64,000 nucleotides of DNA from Sphingomonas pseudosanguinis (GCF_014196255.1 NZ_JACIDH010000006.1:104774-168773), one strand, 5' to 3'. Shown: positions 36,672 to 46,562, numbered from the stretch's first letter. Numbers and translations: made by a program. Notes: generated by a model not told the origin, from the sequence alone.

Positions 36672-36813
36672 CATTCCTCCCCTGCAAGGGGAGGGGGACC
36701 ATCCGAAGGATGGTGGAGGGGTGTCCCCGGTCGCGGGTTGAGGCCGATCTCTCCAGCCGGGACACCCCTCCGTCAGGCCTGCGGCCTGCCACCTCCCCTG
36801 CAAGGGGAGGAAA
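36672..36813. repeat. Palindromic repeat family B
   Basis: Both ends are CTCCCCTGCAAGGGGAGG. Internal hairpins are ACCATCCGAAGGATGGT, GGGTGTCCC/GGGACACCC and CAGGCCTGCGGCCTG. It separates the co-directional NfrA-like and TauE genes and runs right up to the TauE start, where it provides a Shine-Dalgarno-like sequence. Confidence 0.7.
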
Positions 36814-36818
36814 AAGCG

Positions 36819-36993
36819 GGAATGCCAATCGTCCTTAGAGCGGGATAACGTCAGTTTGACCCAAGCCGTCATTGCGAGCGTAGCGAAGCAATCCAGAGCG
36901 TCTTGCCTGGACACTGGATTGCTTCGCTACGCTCGCAATGACGAATCCACCTCATGTCATCCTTCTCTAGAAGGAATGCCAATCGTCCTTAGA
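36819..36993. mobile_element. MITE-like element: perfect 29-bp inverted repeat within 21-bp direct repeats
   Basis: A 29-bp sequence (36868-36896, containing ATTGCGAGCGTAGCGAAGCA) is perfectly inverted at 36914-36942 with a 17-base loop. The whole is flanked by an identical 21-bp direct repeat at 36819-36839 and 36973-36993; the right copy includes the stop codon of the NfrA-like gene. This looks like insertion of a short palindromic element with, or next to, a duplication of the gene end. No transposase is encoded. Confidence 0.6.
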
Positions 36994-37957
36994 AATCGCC
37001 GCCGATCGACAGCGCGGGGCCGGACCCCGGCGCGGCACCCCCCGCCACGCGCTGTCGCCAATCGAGCGACAGGCGCAGCCGCTGGCCGGCGACGGGCAGC
37101 GCGATGCCCAGCGTCGGCCCGACGTCGAATCGCTTCGCCCCGCGCTGGGCACCGCCCCAGGCGCCAAGCCCCAGATCGATGTCACGGGTGAGGGCGATGG
37201 TCGCACGCACCGCGCCGTCCGCGAACGGTTCGGCACGGTCGCGCAGCACGCCACCCGCCTGGGCATAGCCCGCCGCCGTCACGCCGGGCAGGACGTCGCG
37301 TGGCCCGAAACCGGCAACGGCCAGGATGGCGGGGCCGCCTTGCCCGCGATCGAGCGCGATCCGCTGTTCGACCAGCAGGCGGACGGGCAGGTGCGGCGAT
37401 GGTCGCCAGTCGACCCCCACCGCCATCTCGCGGCCGATACCCTCGATCGGCGTGGAGAGGCGCAGACTGGCCGACAGCGCGCCCTCTCGATCGAGCCGGC
37501 GCAGGATACGCACCCCCGCCTGGGTTCCGCCAAGCTGTCCGCCGGGCAGCAATCCGCCGCCGCCGCCCTGAAGCAGGATCGCCCAAGCGCTAGCGCTCCA
37601 GCGGGACGGGGATGTCGGCGTAACGGGGAGTGCGGGAATCGCGTCGGGCCAGCTTTGCGGCCTCGGCGAGACATCGGACCAATCCTCCAGGGGCGGCTGA
37701 TACGACGGAAGTGCGGCCGACCGAGTGACCGGCACCAAGCCGGACGACGGGGCCGGGACGGCGCGGCGAGGACGCACCACCAGGACCGGCGTCGCCACCG
37801 GGGCGGCCAGGGCGGCCACGACCTTGGCCGCACCCGGCCGTTTCGACGCGTGATAGGTCGGCACCGGCGACGTCCCGACCGGCAACAGAAAGGCGACCCG
37901 CCCCAAGGTCCACAGGCCGAGCACGCCGCCGAGGAACCGGATCGGCCGCCCGCTCAT
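36989..37957 (-). CDS. NfrA C-terminal-like protein (bacteriophage N4 adsorption protein A type)
   Basis: A 322-residue protein whose C-terminal ~170 residues resemble the end of NfrA, the outer-membrane partner of NfrB. Features are LPGGQLGGTQAGVRILRRL, alternating barrel-like strands (VRLLVEQRIALDRG, GVLRDRAEPFADGAVRATIAL), GLGAWGGAQRGAKRFDVGPTLG and the end LRLSLDWRQRVAGGAAPGSGPAL. The N-terminal half has one hydrophobic segment (FLGGVLGLWTLGRVAFLLP) and a proline-rich linker. The tetratricopeptide region of full NfrA is missing. It overlaps the upstream glycosyltransferase gene by four bases, so the two proteins probably work together. Confidence 0.7.
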   Translation of the reverse strand: MSGRPIRFLGGVLGLWTLGRVAFLLPVGTSPVPTYHASKRPGAAKVVAALAAPVATPVLVVRPRRAVPAPSSGLVPVTRSAALPSYQPPLEDWSDVSPRPQSWPDAIPALPVTPTSPSRWSASAWAILLQGGGGGLLPGGQLGGTQAGVRILRRLDREGALSASLRLSTPIEGIGREMAVGVDWRPSPHLPVRLLVEQRIALDRGQGGPAILAVAGFGPRDVLPGVTAAGYAQAGGVLRDRAEPFADGAVRATIALTRDIDLGLGAWGGAQRGAKRFDVGPTLGIALPVAGQRLRLSLDWRQRVAGGAAPGSGPALSIGGDF

Positions 37958-39333
37958 GGCTGGAGCGACAGGTCCGGGAAATGATGCTTCGTCTTGTCCC
38001 ACACCGCCGGCCTGCCGCGCAGCACGAAGACATAGCGGATCAGCGCGCGCGGTGCCGCCGCCAGCGCGACGAAATTGCCGATGACGAAGCGCGGCAGCGA
38101 CCATAAAGCCTCACGCCAGCCATAAGCCCGCCCGGTAAAGGCCATGCGCACGACCAGCCGCCACCACAGCAGCATCGCGTTGATCGCGAACAGCCACCAC
38201 AAGGCGGGTGCCAGCGGCGGCACGGGCGCATCGATGATCCACCGCGCCACGATCGCGCCGGCATCGGCGAACAGCCCCAGATAGGCCGCCGCCAGCACCA
38301 GCATGGCCAGCGGCCCGCGCCGGTCGCGCAGCCGCCACCAGTGATCGCCCAGTGCCATCGGCCGCGCCCAGCCGGTACGATCCCAGCCGATCAGCGCGAT
38401 GCCGGTCATCCACCGCGCCTTTTGCCGCACGGCGGCCACCAGATCGGCGGGAAAGAAGGCGCGCACCGCCACCACCCCGCCGCGCGTCCCGTCGGCGACG
38501 CGCGCGAACAGCCCCTCGCCGCCCAGCTCGGCGATGCGCAGGCCCAGTTCGTAATCCTCGGTCAGGCTGGTCGCATCGAACGGATCGCCCCCGCGCGCCG
38601 CCGCGATCGCCGCCAGCATCGCCGGCGCGATGGCACAGCCCGTGCCCGCCAGCGGCATCCCCGCGCCGATCCAGGTGCGGACAATCAGCTGCTTGTGGTG
38701 GCTCTCCGCGAACTCGTCGGCGTAATGGCCCGACACCAGCCGCGATCCCGGCACGACCAGCGGCAACACCGGAATCTGTACCACCGCGCGTCCCTCGATC
38801 AACGAATCGAAGACCGCCAGTTCGGCCGGATGCACGACATCCTCGGCATCGTGGAGGACGATCGCCTTGACCGCAAAATCCTCCGCCGCCTGGTCGCGGG
38901 CGAGCGCATGCCACAGCGTATTGAGGCAATCCGCCTTGGTCGTGGGGCCCGCGCGCGATCCGATGACCAGCCGCACCCGGTCGTCCCCTTCGGCGATCTC
39001 GGCGGCCGCCGAGATGGTCGCCGGATCATTGGGATACAGCCCGACATATAGCCGGTAATCCGGGTGATCGATCCGCTCCAACGCGGCCGACAGCATCGCG
39101 CCGATCACCGCCGACTCGTCCCAGGCGGGAACGAAGACGACCATCCGCCCCGGCTGGCTTGGCGGTGGCAGCGCGTCGCAGCGGACCGGGCGGGCATGCC
39201 GGCCACCGATCCGACGCACCAGATACAGAAGGTCGACCAGCAGATCGTCGAGCCCGCCGATCAGCAGTCCGGCCGCCGCGAACAGCGACAGCTCGCGCGC
39301 GACGACATCTATGCTTCCGATGATCCCACCCAT
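37954..39333 (-). CDS. NfrB-like membrane glycosyltransferase (GT2)
   Basis: A 459-residue inner-membrane processive glycosyltransferase. A transmembrane segment lies at the N-terminus (about 15-45). The GT-A domain has VFVPAWDESAVIG, VLHDAEDVVHP (D-x-D-like site), TSLTEDYELGLRI (catalytic TED) and QKARWMTGIALIGW (QxxRW). Three or four further helices fill residues 300-420. The closest known type is NfrB, which with NfrA makes a surface glycan used by phage N4. The C-terminal MshEN/GSPII_E-N domain of E. coli NfrB, which senses c-di-GMP, is absent. It is translationally coupled to the NfrA-like gene. Confidence 0.8.
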   Translation of the reverse strand: MGGIIGSIDVVARELSLFAAAGLLIGGLDDLLVDLLYLVRRIGGRHARPVRCDALPPPSQPGRMVVFVPAWDESAVIGAMLSAALERIDHPDYRLYVGLYPNDPATISAAAEIAEGDDRVRLVIGSRAGPTTKADCLNTLWHALARDQAAEDFAVKAIVLHDAEDVVHPAELAVFDSLIEGRAVVQIPVLPLVVPGSRLVSGHYADEFAESHHKQLIVRTWIGAGMPLAGTGCAIAPAMLAAIAAARGGDPFDATSLTEDYELGLRIAELGGEGLFARVADGTRGGVVAVRAFFPADLVAAVRQKARWMTGIALIGWDRTGWARPMALGDHWWRLRDRRGPLAMLVLAAAYLGLFADAGAIVARWIIDAPVPPLAPALWWLFAINAMLLWWRLVVRMAFTGRAYGWREALWSLPRFVIGNFVALAAAPRALIRYVFVLRGRPAVWDKTKHHFPDLSLQP

Positions 39334-39515
39334 TCGGCTTGCTCCCCCACGCCGATGCATCCGGTGTGCGGGCCGCAGGCCGTCCGTTCAACGGGATTCT
39401 GCGCATCGATTTGAAACAGCGGCGGCAACCGGAAAACTCTGCCCGGAAATCAAGCCCGATCAAAGGTTGCGATCCGTGTTGCGCTGCAACATATGACAGC
39501 CGAAAGGACATTCTC

Positions 39516-40721
39516 TTGGCCAAGACATTTTCTCCGGGCGTCGTTCATGCCGCGCTGGCCGTCGGCGGCTTCGCGATCGGCACGACCGAATTCGCCGCGA
39601 TGAGCCTGGAGCCCGACCTCGCGCGTGGCCTTGGCATCGATGCGCCGACGGCGGGGCATGTCATCAGCGCCTATGCGCTGGGCGTCGTGGTCGGCGCGCC
39701 GTTGCTGGCGGTGCTGTCGGCCAGGCTGGCGCGGCGGACATTGCTGATCGCGCTGATGCTGATGTTCGCGATCGGCAACGGCCTGTCGGCGATGGCCCCC
39801 GATTATCACTGGATGCTGGTCTTCCGCTTTCTCAGCGGGTTGCCGCACGGGGCCTATTTCGGGATCGCCGCGCTGGTCGCGGCTTCGCTGGTTCCCGACG
39901 AGCGGCGGACGATGGCGGTGGGGCGGATCATGCTCGGCCTGACGGTCGCGACCGTGATCGGCGTGCCGCTGGCGCAGATGCTGGGCCAGTGGCTCAACTG
40001 GCGCTGGGTGTTCGGGGTCGTCGCCGCGCTCGCCCTGCTGACCGCGACCCTGGTCGCCATCGCCGCGCCGCAGGACCGACCCGATCACGGCGCCAGTGTC
40101 CGCCGCGAGCTGGCGGCGCTGGGCAAGGGGCAGGTGTGGCTGACGCTGGCGATCGGCGCGATCGGCTTTGGCGGCATGTTCGCGGTCTATACCTATCTGG
40201 CGTCGACGCTGACCGAGGTGACGGGCGCGTCGCAGACGACCATTCCGCTGGTGTTGGCGGTGTTCGGTCTGGGCATGACGATCGGCAATATCGTGGTGCC
40301 GCGCTTTGCCGACCGCGCGCTGATGCCGACCGCCGGAGCGCTGCTGCTCTGGTCGGCGGCGATGCTGGCGCTCTATCCGCTGGCGGCGGGCAGCCTGTGG
40401 ACGATCCTGCCCAATGTCTTTGCGATCGGACTGGGCGGGGCGCTGGGTACGGTGCTCCAGACGCGGCTGATGGACGTGGCGGGCGAGGGGCAGGGGCTGG
40501 CCGCCGCGCTCAACCATTCGGCGTTCAATACCGCCAATGCGATCGGCCCCTGGGCGGGTGGCCTGGCGATCGCGCATGGGCTGGGCTGGACCTCGACCGG
40601 CTATGTCGGATGCGGGCTGGCGCTGGGCGGGTTCGTGATCTGGCTGGTCGCGATGCGGTTCGCCGGAGACACGCTCAACGCGCCAGCGGATCGATCGAAT
40701 CGCCCGGTGCTGTCGCACTGA
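39516..40721 (+). CDS. MFS transporter, DHA1 drug/sugar efflux type
   Basis: A 401-residue major facilitator with twelve predicted helices. The family pattern AIGTTEFAAMSLEPDLARGLGI in helix 1, the loop motif SARLARRTLLIALM (motif A) and LSGLPHGAYFGIAALVAASL match AraJ/YdhP-type DHA1 efflux carriers. I chose a TTG start at 39516 because AAAGGA precedes it and no ATG lies between it and the conserved helix; a leader encoded further upstream is non-hydrophobic. The 3' end overlaps the convergent dipeptidase gene by 47 bases. The substrate is unknown. Confidence 0.87.
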   Translation: MAKTFSPGVVHAALAVGGFAIGTTEFAAMSLEPDLARGLGIDAPTAGHVISAYALGVVVGAPLLAVLSARLARRTLLIALMLMFAIGNGLSAMAPDYHWMLVFRFLSGLPHGAYFGIAALVAASLVPDERRTMAVGRIMLGLTVATVIGVPLAQMLGQWLNWRWVFGVVAALALLTATLVAIAAPQDRPDHGASVRRELAALGKGQVWLTLAIGAIGFGGMFAVYTYLASTLTEVTGASQTTIPLVLAVFGLGMTIGNIVVPRFADRALMPTAGALLLWSAAMLALYPLAAGSLWTILPNVFAIGLGGALGTVLQTRLMDVAGEGQGLAAALNHSAFNTANAIGPWAGGLAIAHGLGWTSTGYVGCGLALGGFVIWLVAMRFAGDTLNAPADRSNRPVLSH

Positions 40722-41898
40722 GGCTCTTCGCCACCGCGTCCACCCGCTCCATCACGCGCATGATGTTGCCACTGGTCAGGCCCAACAGGTCCGCATTGCT
40801 CCAGCCGCGCCGGACCAGCTCGGCCAGCACCAGCGGATAGCCGTCGACGCCGGTCATCCCCTCCGGCCCGGTGCCGTTGATCCCGTCATAGTCACCGCCG
40901 AACCCTACTGCGCTGTGACCGGCCACGCGGGCGATATGCTCGATATGATCGGCGACCATCGCGGGCGTCACGCGCGGGGCCGGGTTGGCGGCGTCCCAGG
41001 CGATCAGCGCGGCCGGACTGCGGGAGCCATAGACATTGGCGGGCACACCGATCGACCTGGCATAGGCCGTGCGTTTGGTATCCCAAGCGCGCCAGTCGCT
41101 CGACAGGAAAGCGGGGTAGCAGTTCACCATCACCACGCCCCCACCCGCACCGATCCGGCGGAGCAGCGCATCGGGAATGTTGCGCGGCGCATCGGCCAGA
41201 GCGCGGGCGTCCGAGTGGGAGGCGATGACCGGGGCTTTGCTGGTATCGAGCACCGCCGCCATCGTCGCGTCGGAGACATGCGCGACATCGACGATCATGC
41301 CGATCCGGTTCATCTCGGTCACGACCGCGCGGCCGAAGGGGGTGAGGCCGTTGGCGATGGGAGCATCGGTCGACGAATCGGCCCAGGCCAGGCTGCGGCC
41401 ATGCGTCAGCGTCAGATAGGCGACGCCCAGCGCCTGGTACTGACGCAGTACCGACAGCCGCCCGTCGATCTGATGCCCGCCCTCGACGCCGATCAGCGAG
41501 GCAACTTTGCCGGTGCGCGAGAGACGGCGAACATCCTCGGCGGTGCGCGCCATGGCGAGTTGATCGGGATGCGCGGCGACGAGGCGGTGGACGCGGCCGA
41601 TCTGCTCCAGCGTCATCTCCACCGCGCGCGGGCCGGTGACATCGGCGGGAATCCACACCGACCAGAATTGCCCGCCGACCCCGCCGCGTTTCAGTCGGGG
41701 CAGGTCAGTCTGGAGCGGATGGGGGAGGGTGGCGGTATTGTCAGCGAATGCCGGCGATTCAGGCGGAAGGTCCGAGTCGCGCAACTCCCATGGCAGGTCG
41801 TTATGCCCGTCGACGATCGGCGCGCGGGCCAGGACAGACTCGATGCGGCGCGTAATCGCGGGATCGGCGGCCTGGGCGAGCAGGAGCGCGATCAGCAT
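40675..41898 (-). CDS. Membrane dipeptidase (peptidase M19 family)
   Basis: A 407-residue zinc dipeptidase of the renal dipeptidase family. Zinc ligands are visible in VDGHNDLPW (HxD), VEGGHQ (bridging Glu), VDVAHVSD (His) and SHSDAR (His), and FGGDYDGINGTG has the active-site aspartate. A short hydrophobic N-terminus (LIALLLAQAA) may be an export signal. The gene overlaps acyP by seven bases upstream and the MFS gene end by 47 bases downstream. M19 enzymes cut dipeptides, including D-containing ones. Confidence 0.92.
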   Translation of the reverse strand: MLIALLLAQAADPAITRRIESVLARAPIVDGHNDLPWELRDSDLPPESPAFADNTATLPHPLQTDLPRLKRGGVGGQFWSVWIPADVTGPRAVEMTLEQIGRVHRLVAAHPDQLAMARTAEDVRRLSRTGKVASLIGVEGGHQIDGRLSVLRQYQALGVAYLTLTHGRSLAWADSSTDAPIANGLTPFGRAVVTEMNRIGMIVDVAHVSDATMAAVLDTSKAPVIASHSDARALADAPRNIPDALLRRIGAGGGVVMVNCYPAFLSSDWRAWDTKRTAYARSIGVPANVYGSRSPAALIAWDAANPAPRVTPAMVADHIEHIARVAGHSAVGFGGDYDGINGTGPEGMTGVDGYPLVLAELVRRGWSNADLLGLTSGNIMRVMERVDAVAKSLSATAPGDSIDPLAR

Positions 41899-42170
41899 GT
41901 TGGTCGCTGCTCGAAGCGGGTGAGGCTGGGATCGATTTCGTGATCGTGGGGCAGGACCAGATCGACCCGGGCGGCGGGCGGGCCGTCTGCGGCGTCGGCG
42001 ATCATCTGCGCGACGGAGGCGTCAGAGCCTTGGATCATAGCCTCGACCAAACCGTCCACGCGATTCCGCACCCATCCGGTCAGCCCCAGGGCCTCGGCGC
42101 GGCCGAGGAACCAGTAACGATACCCGACGCCCTGCACGCGCCCGGTGATGCGAAGATGTCGGCTGACCAT
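41892..42170 (-). CDS. acyP: Acylphosphatase
   Basis: A 92-residue acylphosphatase, which hydrolyses acyl phosphates such as acetyl phosphate or carbamoyl phosphate. The signature GRVQGVGYRYWFLGRAEALGL contains the phosphate-binding arginine, and GWVRNRVDGLVEAMIQG contains the catalytic asparagine. Length is normal. It is coupled by overlap to the dipeptidase gene downstream. A family B repeat lies upstream of its start. Confidence 0.94.
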   Translation of the reverse strand: MVSRHLRITGRVQGVGYRYWFLGRAEALGLTGWVRNRVDGLVEAMIQGSDASVAQMIADAADGPPAARVDLVLPHDHEIDPSLTRFEQRPTC

Positions 42171-42211
42171 GCCCGCGACTGTCGCGTGAGCGAGCTGGAA
42201 AGGGAAGCTCC

Positions 42212-42330
42212 TATTCCTCCCCTGTAAGGGGAGGGGGACCAGCGAAGCTGGTGGAGGGGTGTCCCGCTATCGAGAGGGTGACACCCCTCTGACGCGCTAC
42301 GCGCGCCACCCCCCCTTACAGGGGAGGAAT
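42212..42330. repeat. Palindromic repeat family B
   Basis: The ends are CTCCCCTGTAAGGGGAG and the inverted form CCCCTTACAGGGGAGG, with GACCAGCGAAGCTGGT inside. It lies between etfA and acyP, both on the minus strand. Confidence 0.7.
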
Positions 42331-42335
42331 GTTGG

Positions 42336-42404
42336 TTCGCGCAGAGGCGCAGAGAGCGCGGAGGAGAGGGAATCCTCTCTGCGTCCTCCGCGCCTCTGCG
42401 CGAA
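42336..42404. repeat. 15-bp inverted repeat hairpin next to etfA
   Basis: TTCGCGCAGAGGCGC (42336-42350) and its exact inverse (42390-42404) close a 69-bp structure whose inside has further GAGGA/TCCTC pairings. It ends six bases before the etfA stop and could terminate etfBA transcription. Confidence 0.6.
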
Positions 42405-42410
42405 CACATC

Positions 42411-43340
42411 TCAGACCTTGTCGGTCAGCTCCGGCACGACGGTGAACAGATCCCCGACCAAGCCGATGTCGGCCACCTGGAAGATCGGCGCATCCTCGTC
42501 CTTGTTGATCGCGACGATGACCTTGGAGTCCTTCATCCCCGCCAGATGCTGGATCGCGCCCGAGATGCCGACCGCGACATAGACTTCCGGCGCGACGATC
42601 TTGCCGGTCTGGCCGACCTGATAGTCGTTGGGGGCATAACCCGCATCGACCGCCGCACGGGATGCACCGACGGCGGCACCCAGCTTGTCGGCGAGCGGAT
42701 CGATCAGCGCATGGAACTGCTCCTCCGAGCCCAGCGCACGACCGCCCGAGACGATGATCTTGGCACTGGTCAGCTCGGGCCGGGCATTCTCGGCCTTCTC
42801 CGCGCCGACGAAGCGCGAGCTTCCGGCATCGCCGGTCGCAGCGACCGCCTCGGCCGTACCCGAACCACCCTCGGCCGCCGCCTTCTCGAAGGCGGTGGTA
42901 CGGACGGTCAGGACCAGCTTGGTATCGCGGGTCTTTACGGTCGCGATGGCGTTGCCCGCATAGATCGGCCGGGTGAAGCTGTCCGGTCCCTCGACCGACA
43001 ATATGTCGCTGATCTGCATGACGTCGATGAGGGCGGCGACGCGCGGCGCGATGTTCTTGCCCGTCGTGGTCGACGGCGCCAGGAACGCGTCGTGATGGCC
43101 CATCAGCTCGGCGACCAGCGGCGCGACGTTTTCCGCCAGCGCATTCGCATAGGCCGCGTCGTCGGCGACATGGACCTTGCCCACGCCAGCGATCTTCGCT
43201 GCCGCCTGCGCCACGCCGTCGACGCCTTGCCCCGCGACGATCAGGTGCACCTCGCCCAGCTTGGCCGCCGCCGTGACGGTCGCCAGCGTGGCATCCTTGA
43301 CGGACCCGCCGTCATGCTCGACCCATACCAGCGTCTTCAC
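42411..43340 (-). CDS. etfA: Electron transfer flavoprotein alpha subunit
   Basis: A 309-residue EtfA. The N-terminal domain starts [12 protein letters not shown]; the C-terminal FAD domain has [38 protein letters not shown] and the signature [27 protein letters not shown]. With EtfB it carries electrons from acyl-CoA dehydrogenases to ETF-ubiquinone oxidoreductase. It overlaps etfB by four bases, the standard order. Confidence 0.97.
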   Translation of the reverse strand: MKTLVWVEHDGGSVKDATLATVTAAAKLGEVHLIVAGQGVDGVAQAAAKIAGVGKVHVADDAAYANALAENVAPLVAELMGHHDAFLAPSTTTGKNIAPRVAALIDVMQISDILSVEGPDSFTRPIYAGNAIATVKTRDTKLVLTVRTTAFEKAAAEGGSGTAEAVAATGDAGSSRFVGAEKAENARPELTSAKIIVSGGRALGSEEQFHALIDPLADKLGAAVGASRAAVDAGYAPNDYQVGQTGKIVAPEVYVAVGISGAIQHLAGMKDSKVIVAINKDEDAPIFQVADIGLVGDLFTVVPELTDKV

Positions 43341-44086
43341 TTGGCCACTCCCAGTGCTTTCAGTTTCTCGACCAGCTCATCGACCGAGCCGACCTTGACG
43401 CCCGCCTGGCGCTTACCGGGTTCGGCGACATGGGTGATCGTCAGGCGGGGCGCGACATCGACGCCGTAGTCGGCGGCGGTCTTGGTCGCCATCGGCTTGG
43501 ACTTGGCCTTCATGATGTTCGGGAGCGAGGCGTAGCGCGGCTCGTTGAGGCGCAGGTCGGTCGTGACGATCGCAGGGAGCGTGAGCGCCACCGTCTCCAG
43601 GCCGCCATCGACCTCGCGCGTGACGTTGGCGGTTTCACCCTCGATCTCGACCTTCGAGGCGAACGTGCCCTGCGCCCAGCCGAGCAGCCCGGCGAGCATC
43701 TGGCCGGTCTGGTTGTTGTCGCCGTCGATCGCCTGCTTGCCCAGGATCACGAGACCCGGCTGTTCCTCCTCGACCACCTTGGCGAGCAGCTTGGCGACGC
43801 CCAAAGGCTCCACCGGCTGATCGGCGGTGATGAGGACGGCGCGGTCCGCACCCATGGCGAGCGCAGTGCGCAGCGTGTCCGCCGCCTTGGGCTCGCCGAT
43901 CGAGACGACGACCACTTCGGTCGCCGCCCCCTTCTCCTTCAGCCGGATCGCCTCTTCCACTGCGATCTCGTCGAACGGGTTCATGCTCATCTTCACGTTC
44001 GCCAGATCGACGCCCGTCCCGTCCGCCTTCACGCGCGGCTTCACGTTATAATCCAACACCCGCTTCACGGGCACGACGATCTTCAT
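43337..44086 (-). CDS. etfB: Electron transfer flavoprotein beta subunit
   Basis: A 249-residue EtfB, with N-terminal [23 protein letters not shown], the AMP-binding core [26 protein letters not shown], and the signature [25 protein letters not shown]. The ATG at 44086 starts the conserved domain. It is the first gene of the etfBA pair, 156 bases downstream of the sucC stop, from which it is separated by a terminator. Confidence 0.97.
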   Translation of the reverse strand: MKIVVPVKRVLDYNVKPRVKADGTGVDLANVKMSMNPFDEIAVEEAIRLKEKGAATEVVVVSIGEPKAADTLRTALAMGADRAVLITADQPVEPLGVAKLLAKVVEEEQPGLVILGKQAIDGDNNQTGQMLAGLLGWAQGTFASKVEIEGETANVTREVDGGLETVALTLPAIVTTDLRLNEPRYASLPNIMKAKSKPMATKTAADYGVDVAPRLTITHVAEPGKRQAGVKVGSVDELVEKLKALGVAK

Positions 44087-44177
44087 CGCGGTTCCTTCCC
44101 GGCTGAACAGCCCATCATGCCGCCGTCTTTGGCGGCGTTGCGAGAGCATCGCAAGACCAACACCTGAGGCTAACGAG

Positions 44178-44211
44178 AAAGGGGCCCGGACGTTTCCGCC
44201 CGAGCCCCTTT
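44178..44211 (-). terminator. Intrinsic terminator of sucC
   Basis: A 12-bp stem with one wobble (44178-44189/44200-44211, arms AAAGGGGCTCGG and CCGGGCCCCTTT on the minus strand), loop of ten bases, followed by TCTCG. It lies 31 bases after the sucC stop and upstream of etfB. Confidence 0.75.
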
Positions 44212-44242
44212 ATAATCGGTCCGTCAGGGCCGAAGGTGCGAC

Positions 44243-45442
<1,200 letters not shown>

Positions 45443-45533
45443 GCGCTAGCCTTCCGCCTCTCGGGTGGTTCTAGGGAAATTGGGTGCGGCTAAAGCACAG
45501 GCTGGCGGATAAATCCACCCCGAAACGGTTTTA

Positions 45534-45557
45534 ATGCAATTGCATCGCAAATGCGAT
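45534..45557. promoter_or_regulatory. Overlapping palindromes upstream of crtZ
   Basis: ATGCAATTGCAT (45534-45545) is a perfect 12-bp palindrome and overlaps ATCGCAAATGCGAT (45544-45557), a perfect 14-bp inverted repeat. They lie in the divergent sucC-crtZ gap, about 65-85 bases before crtZ. They look like operator sites, though a small hairpin is possible. Confidence 0.4.
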
Positions 45558-45619
45558 TTGGTCAAAGGCGGAAGGTCTGATCCATGCGATGAACGGAATC
45601 GGGAGCAAATTCATCGCGG

Positions 45620-46171
45620 ATGCGCTATGCCGACTCGATGAACTGGGCTTTTGGCATTCTTCTGTTTCTTGGCACGGTGATCTTCATGGAGGGATTCGCC
45701 TATGCGGCGCATCGCTGGATCATGCATGGTCCGGGCTGGTTCCTGCACGAAAGCCATCACCGCCCGCGTACCGGCAACTGGGAATGGAACGACCTGTACG
45801 CCGCGATCTTCGCGGTGCCGTCGTTCGTGATGATCCTGGGCGGGGTGCAGCTGGGCTGGTGGCCGGGCTTCACCTGGATCGGCGCGGGCATCGCGGCGTA
45901 CGGCGCGATCTATTTCGGCTTTCACGACGTGATCGTGCACAAGCGGCTGCCGACGCGCTATCTGCCCAAGTCGGATTATATGAAGCGCATCATCCAGGCG
46001 CATCGCCTGCACCATGTGGTGGAGACGAAGGAGGGGACGGTCAGCTTCGGCTTTCTGGTCGCCCCCAAGCCCGAGGACCTGAAGGCCGAGTTGAAGCGCC
46101 GCGCGCGCGCCGGGGTGCGTCGCCCGGCCGGTGCGCCGGTCGAGCGCGAACGGGTGTTGGCGGAAAAGTAA
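45620..46171 (+). CDS. crtZ: Beta-carotene hydroxylase CrtZ
   Basis: A 183-residue di-iron membrane hydroxylase of the fatty acid hydroxylase superfamily, adding hydroxyl groups to the ionone rings of beta-carotene (zeaxanthin route). All histidine boxes are present: HRWIMH (31-36), HESHH (43-47), HDVIVH (102-107) and HRLHH (128-132). About four hydrophobic segments lie among them. The start may be the ATG at 45620 or the one at 45638. The basic tail beyond residue 150 is longer than usual. Yellow carotenoids such as nostoxanthin are typical of sphingomonads. Confidence 0.92.
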   Translation: MRYADSMNWAFGILLFLGTVIFMEGFAYAAHRWIMHGPGWFLHESHHRPRTGNWEWNDLYAAIFAVPSFVMILGGVQLGWWPGFTWIGAGIAAYGAIYFGFHDVIVHKRLPTRYLPKSDYMKRIIQAHRLHHVVETKEGTVSFGFLVAPKPEDLKAELKRRARAGVRRPAGAPVERERVLAEK

Positions 46172-46196
46172 CCTTCTTGTGGCTAAGGGGAGCGTC

Positions 46197-46529
46197 ATGG
46201 AAAAACCGGTCTTCACACCGCCATTCGAGCCGGTCCCCGGCCAGGAACTTCGTCGCTCGCTGCGTCATGCGGTGCGGATGCGCGCGCATCTGCGTGACAA
46301 GGGGCAGACCCGGTTCGAGATCGACGTTGTCGACCTGTCGCCCGAGGGCTTTCGCGCCGAAACCAGCTTCACGCTATGGCCGGGCACGATCGTCTGGCTG
46401 ACCCTGCCGGGCCTTGCCCCGCTGGAGGCGGTGATTGCGTGGCGGGACCGGTTCAAATATGGCTGCGCCTTCTCCAAGCCGCTGCACCCGGCGGTGTTCG
46501 AGCATATCGTCGCGCTGGGGAATCGCTGA
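46197..46529 (+). CDS. PilZ-domain protein (c-di-GMP binding)
   Basis: A 110-residue single-domain PilZ protein. The c-di-GMP motifs are recognisable: RRSLRHAVRMRAHL (RxxxR) and DVVDLSPEGFRAET (D/NxSxxG), followed by strands WPGTIVWLTLPGL and FKYGCAFSKPL. It probably senses c-di-GMP in the cytoplasm, but no partner is evident in the neighbourhood. The ATG at 46197 follows AAGGGGAG. It lies 25 bases after crtZ and may be co-transcribed, then meets prs head-on across a family A repeat. Confidence 0.85.
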   Translation: MEKPVFTPPFEPVPGQELRRSLRHAVRMRAHLRDKGQTRFEIDVVDLSPEGFRAETSFTLWPGTIVWLTLPGLAPLEAVIAWRDRFKYGCAFSKPLHPAVFEHIVALGNR

Positions 46530-46562
46530 GGGCATAACATCGCTTGGGTCTGGGCGAGGGAC

